Of a stretch of 64,000 nt of DNA, positions 45,038 through 53,695 are shown piece by piece. Numbering within the stretch: the first letter of the stretch is position 1; every line of letters starts with the position of its first letter. This stretch comes from Arthrobacter sp. NicSoilC5 (GTDB taxonomy: Bacteria; Actinomycetota; Actinomycetes; Actinomycetales; Micrococcaceae). A program made the position numbers and the translations under genes. Below the pieces are notes generated by a model that did not search any database, was not told the origin of the DNA, and saw only the letters and a list, made by a program, of their open reading frames with translations. The stretch covers positions 1,240,001-1,304,000 of the forward strand of contig NZ_AP024660.1 in NCBI RefSeq assembly GCF_019977395.1. Direction: 5' to 3'.

Positions 45038-46609
45038 TCAGCGGTTGACGGTAACCTGCGCCAGGAGTTCCGGCCCGCGGGCCTCCAGCCACCTGCCGCC
45101 CAGCCGGACGCCGGCCCCGAAAAGGACCAGGCCCAGGACGGTTCCCACCGCGAGGTTGAGCCAGCCGAACAGGATGTTGCCCGTGACCGCCTGGGCAACC
45201 AGCAGCGCGGCCTCCGGCAGGACCAGCACCATCAGGACCAGCATTCCCACGAACTGCACGGCCAGGGTCTGCCCCACGTTGCCCGGCGGTTTCTTGAACG
45301 GGCTGTCCCCCGGCAGCGGGACGGTGACGGTGTAGCGGGCCGATACCACCGAGGAAAGGCCCAGGCCGGTGAAAAGGATCCCCAGGCTGAACCCCAGCTG
45401 GCCGGGCAGTGCCGTCCAGTTACCCGTGAAGGCGGCGTAACCCACTGAGAACACCAGCACCACGGGCAGCGCAAAGGTCATGCACGCCAGTGCCCGGCCC
45501 AGCCGGTCCGCCACCCCCCTGACGCCGGTGGCCAGGTGCAGGGCAAACGCGGTGTTGTCATAGGAGACGTCGGCGGAGATGGACCAGGCCAGAATGAAGG
45601 CGGCCACGGGGGCAAGGAAAGCTAGGCTGCCGTAGCTGCCCGTCTGCGTCCCCTGGAACGCCAGGACCACCGGAAGCAGCGGGATGACCACCAGGGAACC
45701 CGAGTACCGCGGGTCCCGGAGCCAATAGGTGAGAGACCTGGCCATCACCGCACCGGCCGGGGTGGGCGGCAGCACGCCGAACAGTCCCAGCCTGCCGCCC
45801 CTGCGCTTCCCCGCGCCGGCGTACGGCGGGGTGACCAGGGCCCGTTCGAGCAGCAGCTTCCAGCACCAGGCCAGGGCGCCGAGGACCGCCACCGCTACCA
45901 GCAGTTTCACCGCGGCCTGCCCGGGCCGGCCCGACGCGACGTCGCCGCCCAGTGACCATGGCGCCCCGAGCGGCGTCCAGGACAAGGTCAGGGCGAACTC
46001 TGGCAGGAACCCCGTGGATGCCGGGATGCCGCGGCCGACCCCTGCCACGATGGGGCCCAGCAGGACCAGCGGCACCATGACCGCAATGGCGCTGATGTCC
46101 TTGAAGCGCCGGGAAGCCGCCAGGCTGGCTGTTGCGGTGGTGACCACCTTGGCCAGCACAATACAGGTCATGACACCCAGGCACGCCCCGGCCAAAGCGG
46201 CGAGCGCGGGGAGCACGCCCCGTGACCAGGTGACCACCGTGGACAGTGACACGAGCGCGGTGGCCAGGCCCGGGATGCCGATCAGGCCGCCAAGGGCAAG
46301 GCCGGCAAGCAGCTGCTTCATGGGGACCGCAAAAGTGGTGAAGCGGGCCGGATCGAGGGTCATGTCCGTGGCGGAGGCCACCACCGGAACCACGGCCCAG
46401 CCCAGGACGGCGGCGGAGCCGCCCAGGACCACGGCCGTGTGGGCGGTCACCGGACCGGCGTTGCGCAGCAGGACAAGGGCGATGACCAGCGTTGCCACCA
46501 CGCCCAGGGCGTAGAGCCCGGCGATGGCCATCCCCACCAGCTGCCAGGGGCTGCGGCGCAGTCCGTTGCGGAGCAGCGTGAGCTTGAGCCTTAGAAGGTG
46601 CGCAACCAT
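45038..46609 (-). CDS. ABC exporter permease
   Basis: A 523-aa polytopic membrane protein with about 12-14 predicted TM segments and no ATPase domain. It is an ABC-2-like permease partner of the ATPase upstream. The ATG at 46609 overlaps the ATPase stop by 19 nt; a longer frame is in the ATPase. The substrate is unknown. Confidence 0.85.
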   Translation of the reverse strand: MVAHLLRLKLTLLRNGLRRSPWQLVGMAIAGLYALGVVATLVIALVLLRNAGPVTAHTAVVLGGSAAVLGWAVVPVVASATDMTLDPARFTTFAVPMKQLLAGLALGGLIGIPGLATALVSLSTVVTWSRGVLPALAALAGACLGVMTCIVLAKVVTTATASLAASRRFKDISAIAVMVPLVLLGPIVAGVGRGIPASTGFLPEFALTLSWTPLGAPWSLGGDVASGRPGQAAVKLLVAVAVLGALAWCWKLLLERALVTPPYAGAGKRRGGRLGLFGVLPPTPAGAVMARSLTYWLRDPRYSGSLVVIPLLPVVLAFQGTQTGSYGSLAFLAPVAAFILAWSISADVSYDNTAFALHLATGVRGVADRLGRALACMTFALPVVLVFSVGYAAFTGNWTALPGQLGFSLGILFTGLGLSSVVSARYTVTVPLPGDSPFKKPPGNVGQTLAVQFVGMLVLMVLVLPEAALLVAQAVTGNILFGWLNLAVGTVLGLVLFGAGVRLGGRWLEARGPELLAQVTVNR

Positions 46610-47385
46610 TCCAGCCCCTCCGTGTGGCTGTGGCCGCCAACCAGCTGTACGAACCGGTCCTCCAGCGAGGCTCCGGCGCGCACCTCCTCCACCGTGCCCG
46701 CGGCCAGCAGCCGGCCTTTGGCCACCACCGCCACGTGGTCGCACATGCGCTGGACCAGGTCCATCACGTGGCTGGACACGATGACCGTTCCGCCGGAGTC
46801 CACGTACCGGTCCAGGATGGAGCGGATGTTCGCTGCAGACACGGGGTCAACGGCTTCGAAGGGCTCGTCCAGGACCAGGAGCCGCGGGGCGTGGATGAGT
46901 GCAGAGGCCAGGGCAATCTTCTTGGTCATGCCCGCCGAGTAGTCCACCACCAGTGTTCCGGCGTCCTGGCTGAGGTCCATGGCAGCCAGCAGCTCCCCCA
47001 CCCGCGCGGCCACCACGTTCTTGTCCATGCCGCGCAGCAATCCGGCGTACGTGATCAGCTGCTCTCCGGTCAGCCGGTCGAAGAGCCGGACCCCGTCGGG
47101 CAGGATCCCCATGAGCCGCTTCGCTTCAAGGGGGTGCTGCCAGACGTCGACGCCGTGCACCACGGCGGTGCCGAAGTCCGGGCGCAGGAGGCCGGTGGCC
47201 ATGGACAGTGTGGTGGTCTTGCCTGCACCATTGGGTCCCACAATGCCAAAGAATGAACCGGCCGGGACCTCCAGGCTGATACCGTCCACCGCGATCTTGC
47301 CGCCAAACCGCTTGGCCAGCCCGCGGATGGACAGGGCCGCCACGGGGCCGGGATTCGACGCCTGGTCAGGCATGGGAGCAGTCAT
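46591..47385 (-). CDS. ABC transporter ATP-binding protein
   Basis: A 264-aa ATPase of the ABC superfamily: Walker A GPNGAGKTTTLS near residue 50, signature YSAGMTKKIAL (the usual LSGGQ is replaced by YSAGM, as in several exporter ATPases), Walker B LLVLDEPFEAVD and H-loop SSH. The ATG at 47385 has TAGGCT 6 nt upstream. It pairs with the permease at 45038. Confidence 0.93.
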   Translation of the reverse strand: MTAPMPDQASNPGPVAALSIRGLAKRFGGKIAVDGISLEVPAGSFFGIVGPNGAGKTTTLSMATGLLRPDFGTAVVHGVDVWQHPLEAKRLMGILPDGVRLFDRLTGEQLITYAGLLRGMDKNVVAARVGELLAAMDLSQDAGTLVVDYSAGMTKKIALASALIHAPRLLVLDEPFEAVDPVSAANIRSILDRYVDSGGTVIVSSHVMDLVQRMCDHVAVVAKGRLLAAGTVEEVRAGASLEDRFVQLVGGHSHTEGLEWLRTF

Positions 47386-47391
47386 GGTGCC

Positions 47392-47397
47392 AGCCTA
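47392..47397 (-). promoter_or_regulatory. -10 element of leaderless ABC operon
   Basis: TAGGCT on the minus strand, 6 nt before the ATG at 47385. Confidence 0.45.
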
Positions 47398-47436
47398 GTC
47401 CGCGGGCCGTCGCTGCGGGGGTGCGAAACTAACCTC

Positions 47437-49314
47437 ATGGACATTGCCCTGGGCCTCCTGGTGATCGTTGCGGTGGTGTGCGCCGGCAGCGCGGCGGGGC
47501 GGAAGCTCAATCTCCCGGTTCCGCTGCTCCTGGTCCTTGCGGGCGTGGCAGGATCCTTCCTGCCTTTCATCCCGCAGGTCGAGCTCAATCCCGAACTGGT
47601 CCTGGTTGGCCTGCTGCCCCCGCTGCTCTACGCCGCCGCGTTCCGCACATCGTTGTTCGACTTCACATCGAACCGCCGCTCCATCGGGCTCCTGTCCGTG
47701 GGCTATGTCATCTTCGGCACACTGGGGGTCGGGGCGGTGGTCTGGTGGCTGTTCCCGGAAATCCCGCTGGCTGCCGCCATCGCCCTGGGTGCGGTGGTGG
47801 CTCCCCCGGACGCCGTGGCGGCCACGGCGATCGCACGGAAGGTGGGCATGCCCCGCCGGATCGTCAACATCCTCGAAGGCGAGTCACTGGTCAATGACGC
47901 CACGGCGCTGGTGTGCCTGCGGGCGGCCGTGGCCGCCATCGCCGGTTCGGTGTCAGCGCTGGATGTGGCGGGCGGCTTCGTGGTGGCGGCCGGCGGCGGG
48001 CTGGCGGTGGGCCTCGCCGCCGCGTACATCCTTACCGAAATCCGGAAACGGATCAGCAACGTGGCCATCAACACCTCCACGTCGCTGATGGCCCCGTTCG
48101 TTGCCTTCCTCCCTGCCGAGGCCATCCACGCCTCCGGTGTGCTCGCCGTCGTCGTCACCGGCCTGGTGATGGGCACCAAGGCGCCGTCCATGCCCAACGG
48201 GGCCGCGCGGCAAAGCGCCCGCAGCAACTGGGACACGGTGCAGTTCCTCCTGGAGAACTCCGTGTTCCTGCTGATCGGCCTGCAGGTGCGGACCATCATC
48301 GACAGCGTCCAGGACGATTCCCTGGGCGCGGGCCGGGTATGGATTGGCTGCGCCGTGATCCTGGTGGCCGTGCTGGTGCTCCGGCCCATCTGGGTCTTTC
48401 CCGCCACATACCTCCCCCGCCTGATTCCTTCCGTGCAGCGCAAGGACCCCGCACCGCCATGGCAGTTTCCCGCCATCGTGTCCTGGGCGGGCATGCGCGG
48501 CGTCGTCACGCTGGCCGCCGTGCTCACGCTGCCCGATGACCTGGAACACCGCAACGTCCTGGTCCTGGCCGCCATGGTGGTGGTGGCCGGCACCCTGGTG
48601 CTGCAGGGCTTTACGTTGCCGGCCCTGGTCCGCGCCCTGGGTTTGCCCGGGCCGGACCGGCGCGAGGATGCGCTGAACCAGGCCTCACTGATGCAGCTGG
48701 CCACCACTGCGGGCATGGAGCGCCTGGAGAAGCTCCGGCGGGACAGCGATCCGCCTGAAGTCATGGACATGCTGCGGCGGCGGACCCAGGAGCGGGGACT
48801 GGCAGCCTGGGAACGCCTGGGCAGGCCAGCGGCAGAGGCAGCCACCCCGAGCCAGCGGTACGCCCAGCTGCGGATGGCCATGCTGGAAGCCGAACGGGAA
48901 AAAGTCCTGGAACTCCGGCGCGGCGGGGACTTCGCCCATGAGGTCCTCAGCGAAGTCCTGGAGCGGCTGGATGTGGAAGAGTCCATGCTCGATGCTTCCC
49001 TCAACGAACTCGACTCCGCTGCCGGCGGCGGTGGCGGTGAAGGGCTCTCCCAGCCGGGCGGCGTCTGCGACCACCTGACGGCGGCCATGCCGGCACCGCT
49101 TCCCGACAACCCGGCCTGTGCAGGCTGCGAACGGGAGGGCACCACACCGGTGCACCTGCGCATGTGCCTTGCCTGCGGACACGTTGGCTGCTGCGACTCC
49201 TCGGCGGGACGTCACGCCAGCCGCCACTTCAAGGAAACCGGCCACCCTGTCATGCGCAGCATCGAACCCGGCGAAGAATGGCGCTGGTGCTACGTGGACG
49301 ACCTGCTCGGCTGA
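47437..49314 (+). CDS. CPA1 Na+/H+ antiporter with C-terminal UBP zinc finger
   Basis: A 625-aa protein: a 12-TM CPA1 cation/proton exchanger (residues about 1-410), with the transport aspartate in EGESLVNDATAL and the GAVVAPPDAVAATAIA loop. It is followed by a coiled, acidic cytoplasmic region (about 420-530) and a zinc finger of the UBP type (about 545-625) with the ligand set GVCDHLT, NPACAGCER, MCLACGHVGCC, GRHASRHFKETGH. The UBP finger binds free ubiquitin C-termini in eukaryotes. Its role here is unknown. Confidence 0.92.
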   Translation: MDIALGLLVIVAVVCAGSAAGRKLNLPVPLLLVLAGVAGSFLPFIPQVELNPELVLVGLLPPLLYAAAFRTSLFDFTSNRRSIGLLSVGYVIFGTLGVGAVVWWLFPEIPLAAAIALGAVVAPPDAVAATAIARKVGMPRRIVNILEGESLVNDATALVCLRAAVAAIAGSVSALDVAGGFVVAAGGGLAVGLAAAYILTEIRKRISNVAINTSTSLMAPFVAFLPAEAIHASGVLAVVVTGLVMGTKAPSMPNGAARQSARSNWDTVQFLLENSVFLLIGLQVRTIIDSVQDDSLGAGRVWIGCAVILVAVLVLRPIWVFPATYLPRLIPSVQRKDPAPPWQFPAIVSWAGMRGVVTLAAVLTLPDDLEHRNVLVLAAMVVVAGTLVLQGFTLPALVRALGLPGPDRREDALNQASLMQLATTAGMERLEKLRRDSDPPEVMDMLRRRTQERGLAAWERLGRPAAEAATPSQRYAQLRMAMLEAEREKVLELRRGGDFAHEVLSEVLERLDVEESMLDASLNELDSAAGGGGGEGLSQPGGVCDHLTAAMPAPLPDNPACAGCEREGTTPVHLRMCLACGHVGCCDSSAGRHASRHFKETGHPVMRSIEPGEEWRWCYVDDLLG

Positions 49315-49324
49315 CGGCCGGCCT

Positions 49325-49603
49325 TCACGGCGCCTTGCGGATCCGGATCGGCCCCTTTGCCGTGGCGGGATCGACGACGGAGCCGCCCTGGGTGATGTGG
49401 ACCTGGCCGGCGTCAACCAGGCGCCGCGCAGCTTCGCGGGCCGGCTCCATGAGGTGCCGCCAATCGTCGCCGCCCACCGCCCTGGCGGCATCGGACGGGC
49501 AGATGGTGGACGTTGCCGCCCGGGAAGCGAGCAGTTCCAGGATTTTCGCTTCCAGCTGCCGCCCAACCGGGATGTCAGGGCCGTCCCCGGCAGAGTCTGC
49601 CAT
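49325..49603 (-). CDS. DUF3253 family protein
   Basis: A 92-aa protein matching DUF3253, a small winged-helix-like fold: EAKILELLASRAATSTICPS followed by DAARAVGGDDWRHLMEPARE and a strand ending VVDPATAKGPIRIRKAP. The ATG at 49603 follows GGAG. It ends 10 bp from the convergent antiporter gene, and follows the YqjM gene in a likely operon. Confidence 0.88.
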   Translation of the reverse strand: MADSAGDGPDIPVGRQLEAKILELLASRAATSTICPSDAARAVGGDDWRHLMEPAREAARRLVDAGQVHITQGGSVVDPATAKGPIRIRKAP

Positions 49604-49631
49604 GCCTGGCTCCGTCTTCACGGGATGGGGC

Positions 49632-50729
49632 TTAGAAGGTCCGCCGCGGGATGGCCCGCTCGTACTGGGGCGGCCAGGCCATGTCGTGGCCCAGTTCGAA
49701 CGCGGCCCGGAGCCACCAGTGGGGATCGCGCAGCGCGGCCCGGGCAATGAAGACGCCGTCGGCCTGGCCGGTGGCGATCGCGTGCTCCGCCTGTCCCGGC
49801 GTGGTGACCAGGCCCACCGTGCCGGTGGCGATACCGGCCTCCCCGCGGATGGCGGCGGAAAACCCGGTCTGGTAGCCCAGGCCCGGCTTGATCTGCTGGT
49901 GGGCCACCGCCCCGCCGCTGGAAACATCCACCAGGTCCACTCCACGGCCGGCCGCCTGGCGGGCCAGGCGGACCGAGGCTTCCTGGTCCACGCCGCCCGG
50001 CGCCCAGTCGGTGGCCGAGATCCGGAGCAGCAGGGGCATGGAATCGGGAATCACGGCGCGGACCGCGTCAACCACGGCCAGCATCAGCCGGTTGCGTCCG
50101 GCCTCGTCCCCGCCCCACTCATCGTCACGCTCGTTGATCAGCGGGCTCTGGAACTGGTGCAGGAGGTAGCCATGTGCCCCGTGGATCTCCATGGTGTCGA
50201 AGCCCGCGGCCACCGCGCGTTCAGCGGCTGCGGCAAAATCGGCGATGACGCCGTGGATTTGTTCCACCGTCATGGCAGCTGGCGCCTCGTAGCCCTCGAA
50301 CGAGGTGGTGGAAGGACCAACGGTGTCCCACCCGCCTTCGGCGGCGGGAACACTGCCGTGCCGGCCGGAGAAAGGCCAGAACGTGGACGCTTTCCGGCCC
50401 GCGTGGGCCAGTTGCACGCCGATCTTGGTGCCGGCAGTACCGTTCCGGTGGACGAAGGAAATGATCCGCTGCCAGGCTTCCGCCTGCTCGTCGTTGTACA
50501 GGCCGGCATCCCGGGGGCTGATCCGGCCCTCGGCGTTCACGGCCGCGGCTTCCGTGAGGATCATCGCCGCGCCGCCCACGGCAAAGCCGCCCAGGTGCAC
50601 CAGGTGCCAGTCGTTCGGAACCCCCGGGGCGTCGTCGGGATCGCAGCTGTACTGGCACATGGGCGACACCCAGCCCCGGTGCTGCAGCTCCATGGACCGC
50701 AGCGCCAGCGGCTGGAACAGGGCCGGCAC
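49632..50729 (-). CDS. Old yellow enzyme family NADH:flavin oxidoreductase (YqjM-like)
   Basis: A 365-aa FMN-dependent ene-reductase of the OYE family closest to Bacillus YqjM. The FMN-binding Cys is in VSPMCQYSC, the active-site histidines in EIHGAHGYLLHQFQSP, and the loop is INERDDEWGG. The start is a GTG at 50729 overlapping the upstream thioredoxin stop by 1 nt. YqjM enzymes reduce activated double bonds. Confidence 0.93.
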   Translation of the reverse strand: MPALFQPLALRSMELQHRGWVSPMCQYSCDPDDAPGVPNDWHLVHLGGFAVGGAAMILTEAAAVNAEGRISPRDAGLYNDEQAEAWQRIISFVHRNGTAGTKIGVQLAHAGRKASTFWPFSGRHGSVPAAEGGWDTVGPSTTSFEGYEAPAAMTVEQIHGVIADFAAAAERAVAAGFDTMEIHGAHGYLLHQFQSPLINERDDEWGGDEAGRNRLMLAVVDAVRAVIPDSMPLLLRISATDWAPGGVDQEASVRLARQAAGRGVDLVDVSSGGAVAHQQIKPGLGYQTGFSAAIRGEAGIATGTVGLVTTPGQAEHAIATGQADGVFIARAALRDPHWWLRAAFELGHDMAWPPQYERAIPRRTF

Positions 50730-51736
50730 TAGAACAGCACCCGGGCCAGCGCCTGGCGCGCCTTGGCCACGCGCCCGTCACCGGCGCCCACCACCTCGAA
50801 CAGTTCCAGCAGCCGGATCCTTGCGGTCTCACGCTCCGGACCGAAATTCCTGCCGATGAAGGCCACCAGCCGGTTCAGTGCGTCCTCCACGTGGCCGCCG
50901 GCCACGTCCAGGTCCGCCACCCCAAGCTGGGCTTCCAGGTTGTCCGGCTCGTTCGCCGCCAGCGTGCGCAGCGCTTCGCTGTCCTGGGCCGACACGGACT
51001 GCAGCCGGTCCATCAGCTCCACCTGGGCCAGGCCGGCCTTGGCTTCATGGTCCGACGGCATTTCCTTCAGCGCCTGGCGGTAGGCCTCGGCCGCGGCGGC
51101 GTAATCCCCGGCTTCGATCGCGTCGTACGCCGCCTGGTGCAGCGGCGGCAGCGGTGCCGGCTCCTGCTCAGCGGCGCCGCCGGCGTCAAGGCTTCCGGTG
51201 ACGCCGTTGGCTGCGGCCACCTTGAGGAGTTCGTCGAAGAGGCTGCGCACCTGCTGCTCCTCCGCAGACCCTTGGAAGAGCGGTACCGGCTGCCCCTTCA
51301 GGACGGCGACGGCGGTGGGGACGGCCTGCACCTGGAAGGCCTGGGCAAGCTGCGGGAAAGCTTCGATGTCGGCGGCGCCAAGGACCAGGCGGCCGCCGTA
51401 GCTGGCCACGATGCGGTCGAGGGTCTCCACCATCCTGCCGGACTCCGGCGAGTAGGAAGCCCACAGCGCGAACACCACCGGAACCTGTGCGGACAGTTCC
51501 ACCAACTGCTGGAAGTTTGCTTCGGTGACGTTGACCTTGAGCTCGGGTCCGCCTGCCGCCGCGCCCGGCTGCCCTTCCTGCGCCTCCCCTGACGGCGGTC
51601 CGGACGGGGAGGTGCCGGAGGGAGCTGTACCGGAGGGAGCTGCGGGGCGCTTCAGTGAGGAAAGGTCGACGGCGCCGCGCAGGTTAAGCAGGTTGGCAGC
51701 GGCAGGAGGGACTGGGCGGGAAGCTGGCGAACTCAT
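50729..51736 (-). CDS. Thioredoxin-like/TPR protein without CxxC (CnoX/YbbN-like)
   Basis: A 335-aa protein: a disordered Pro/Ser/Gly N-terminus (about 15-60), a thioredoxin fold (about 65-175) and a TPR-containing C-terminus (about 205-335), the YbbN/CnoX layout. The usual WCxxC active site is replaced by LWASYSPESGRM, with no cysteine in the whole protein, so it cannot work as a redox enzyme and may be a holdase co-chaperone. The start ATG 51736 is set by TAGAGT 7 nt upstream. It is the counterpart of mycobacterial Rv1324 by position near nucS. Confidence 0.88.
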   Translation of the reverse strand: MSSPASRPVPPAAANLLNLRGAVDLSSLKRPAAPSGTAPSGTSPSGPPSGEAQEGQPGAAAGGPELKVNVTEANFQQLVELSAQVPVVFALWASYSPESGRMVETLDRIVASYGGRLVLGAADIEAFPQLAQAFQVQAVPTAVAVLKGQPVPLFQGSAEEQQVRSLFDELLKVAAANGVTGSLDAGGAAEQEPAPLPPLHQAAYDAIEAGDYAAAAEAYRQALKEMPSDHEAKAGLAQVELMDRLQSVSAQDSEALRTLAANEPDNLEAQLGVADLDVAGGHVEDALNRLVAFIGRNFGPERETARIRLLELFEVVGAGDGRVAKARQALARVLF

Positions 51737-51743
51737 GTTTCCC

Positions 51744-51749
51744 ACTCTA
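51744..51749 (-). promoter_or_regulatory. -10 element of leaderless thioredoxin/TPR gene
   Basis: TAGAGT on the minus strand, 7 nt before the ATG at 51736. Confidence 0.45.
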
Positions 51750-51787
51750 GCCACTCCGGCCGCTGCCGGTGGTAATGCAGTCAGGCG

Positions 51788-53494
51788 CTACTTGAAGCTG
51801 GCGCCCACCAGGCCGCGGGTGGCGGCAACGAGCTTCATCGGGTCCGTCGATCCTGCCGGCGGCACGTAGACAGCCATCGATTCGGCGAAGTTCAAGACCA
51901 TGCCCGTGGTGGTTTCCTTGCCACCGGCCAGGGCTGCGGCATCGTCACCGATGCTGAGCTTGTCGCCGGCAGCCTTCGGGGTGCCTTCGAAGCCGAAGTT
52001 GATCCGGCCCAGGACCAGGGCCCCGCCGTCGGAGGTCCGGAACACCACGGTGCTCTCGGGGACCACCTTGTGGGTGAAGGAGAAGTTGCCGTTCTCGCCG
52101 GCCTTGACCACCTCTGCCTGGTAGGACAGGGTGTCGGCGATGTACGGCGAGGAGTCGCCCTCGACCAGCTTGTCCTTGAACGGCGAGTCCGCGGACGTGA
52201 GCCTGTCGGCCAGGCCGGACATTGCTTCCTCGCCGCTGTAGAGCAGCCCGGACTTGTCCGACGCGGCCAGGGTGTCGGTGCCGCCCCGGCTGATGTTCGG
52301 GAACGTGGTTCCCGGCTGCAGGGGCGTGGTTTCCATGAGCTTGTAGTTCTCGCGGGGCGACTGCTGGACCAGCGTCAGGATCTGCGGGACAACGTTGCCT
52401 TCGCCCTGGGTCACGGCCAGCACCGAACGCGGCCAGTCACGGTCGCTGGTGACCACCGTGGTCAGCAGCTTGGTGGAGCGCACGGGCATGCGCGGCTCGT
52501 AGGAGCCCACCTGGGAGCGAATCTTGTAGTTCTGGGTGCGGATTTCCAGTTCGGGGCCGGCAACGCGGTCCGCGAGCTTGGCGGCGTCCTTGGCCGCGTC
52601 CCCTGCATCGGTGGCGCTGGAGACCTGCTCCAGGATCCGGCGGAACTGTGCGTCCAGCAGGACAGGCGATCCTGCTGCTTCCTTGGCCGGCGATGAGGCA
52701 CTGCCGGAAGGCTGGGGGCTGGGGCTGGCAGCCTGGGCGGCCGTGCCCGATGCGGCCAGCACTGCTGCTGCCACACCGGCTGCCACCATGGTGACCTTGG
52801 AGGACGACGACGGGTCCTGGTTCTGCGTCTTGCGGGCACGGGCGCGGGCAGCGAAGCCGGAGTCGCCGCCGTTGTCGCCTTCACCGTTTTTCCGGCGGGC
52901 AGAGAGCAGCGCCAGGACGATTCCGCCCACGATCAGGAGGCTGCCCAGGACCATCAGCGGAACAGCCCAGGGAGTGGACGTGTCGTTCGGGAACGTCATG
53001 GACACTGTGGCCGGTGCCGGCTTGGTGCCGTCGGAGGCAAGCAGGAGGCTCCAGTCGCCGTCGGCGGGCGGTGTCCAGGTGTATTCAAGCTCGCCGCTGG
53101 CGTTCTCGTTGGACACCCAGAGGTCCGAACCGGCCGGGTTCGGTGCCGTGCCTTCACCGTCGGCGTGCTCAACCTGGAGCGACTTTTCGTCCTCGGACAC
53201 CCCGGTGATGGTGTTGTGGGCTGTCTTGCCCACCCAGGCAGCCACGTCATCCGGCCGGCCGGAGGCCAGCATGAAATTTCCGTCGCCCTGGACGTTGATC
53301 TTGACCGTCCCGCCGTGCAGGGTGCGCAGCTTCTGGTCAATAACGGTCAGCGGCGCCGCTGCGGCATCGGCCGGCGCGGACGCGGTGAACGTCTCGGAGG
53401 GAGCCCAGATGGTTCTCTGGCCGATACCGGCCAAAAGTGTCAGGAGGCCGAGCAGCACAAGTGCGGCTGCAGTCTTTAAACGCAAGGGAAACAC
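51788..53494 (-). CDS. Unrecognised three-TM secreted/membrane protein
   Basis: A 568-aa protein I do not recognise. Three hydrophobic segments are visible: residues 10-25, 177-198 and 233-255. Between the first two is an about 150-residue domain (31-176); after the third (which ends like a signal peptide, TAAQAASPSPQ) is a Ser/Pro/Ala linker and an about 270-residue domain ending at the C-terminus. The basic stretch SARRKNGEG and ARARARK lies between TM2 and TM3. The GTG at 53494 is the only start before TM1. It is divergent from the AI-2E gene. Confidence 0.7.
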   Translation of the reverse strand: MFPLRLKTAAALVLLGLLTLLAGIGQRTIWAPSETFTASAPADAAAAPLTVIDQKLRTLHGGTVKINVQGDGNFMLASGRPDDVAAWVGKTAHNTITGVSEDEKSLQVEHADGEGTAPNPAGSDLWVSNENASGELEYTWTPPADGDWSLLLASDGTKPAPATVSMTFPNDTSTPWAVPLMVLGSLLIVGGIVLALLSARRKNGEGDNGGDSGFAARARARKTQNQDPSSSSKVTMVAAGVAAAVLAASGTAAQAASPSPQPSGSASSPAKEAAGSPVLLDAQFRRILEQVSSATDAGDAAKDAAKLADRVAGPELEIRTQNYKIRSQVGSYEPRMPVRSTKLLTTVVTSDRDWPRSVLAVTQGEGNVVPQILTLVQQSPRENYKLMETTPLQPGTTFPNISRGGTDTLAASDKSGLLYSGEEAMSGLADRLTSADSPFKDKLVEGDSSPYIADTLSYQAEVVKAGENGNFSFTHKVVPESTVVFRTSDGGALVLGRINFGFEGTPKAAGDKLSIGDDAAALAGGKETTTGMVLNFAESMAVYVPPAGSTDPMKLVAATRGLVGASFK

Positions 53495-53632
53495 CTATCA
53501 TCAGCGGGGGTTTGCCTTCAATAGTAACCTTTTTGTTACCAGAGCCCCCTTTTTTGCCCGTCCGCCCCGGCCCGGCTGGCCAGCGCACGGCGCCTTCGGC
53601 TCGTGGTGACAAGCCTGCTGATAGTGTTTGCG

Positions 53633-53695
53633 ATGATCATCACACCGGCCCGCGCAGGCGGTGCCACGCACGGAACAGGCCCCCAAAACCATTGA
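53633..53695 (+). CDS. Possible 20-codon ORF before the AI-2E gene
   Basis: ATG at 53633 opens a 20-codon frame (MIITPARAGG...) whose TGA overlaps the TTG proposed as the AI-2E start. A TAGTGT or GATAGT -10-like sequence lies 5-7 nt before it. It could be a translated leader coupled to AI-2E, or chance. Confidence 0.25.
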   Translation: MIITPARAGGATHGTGPQNH

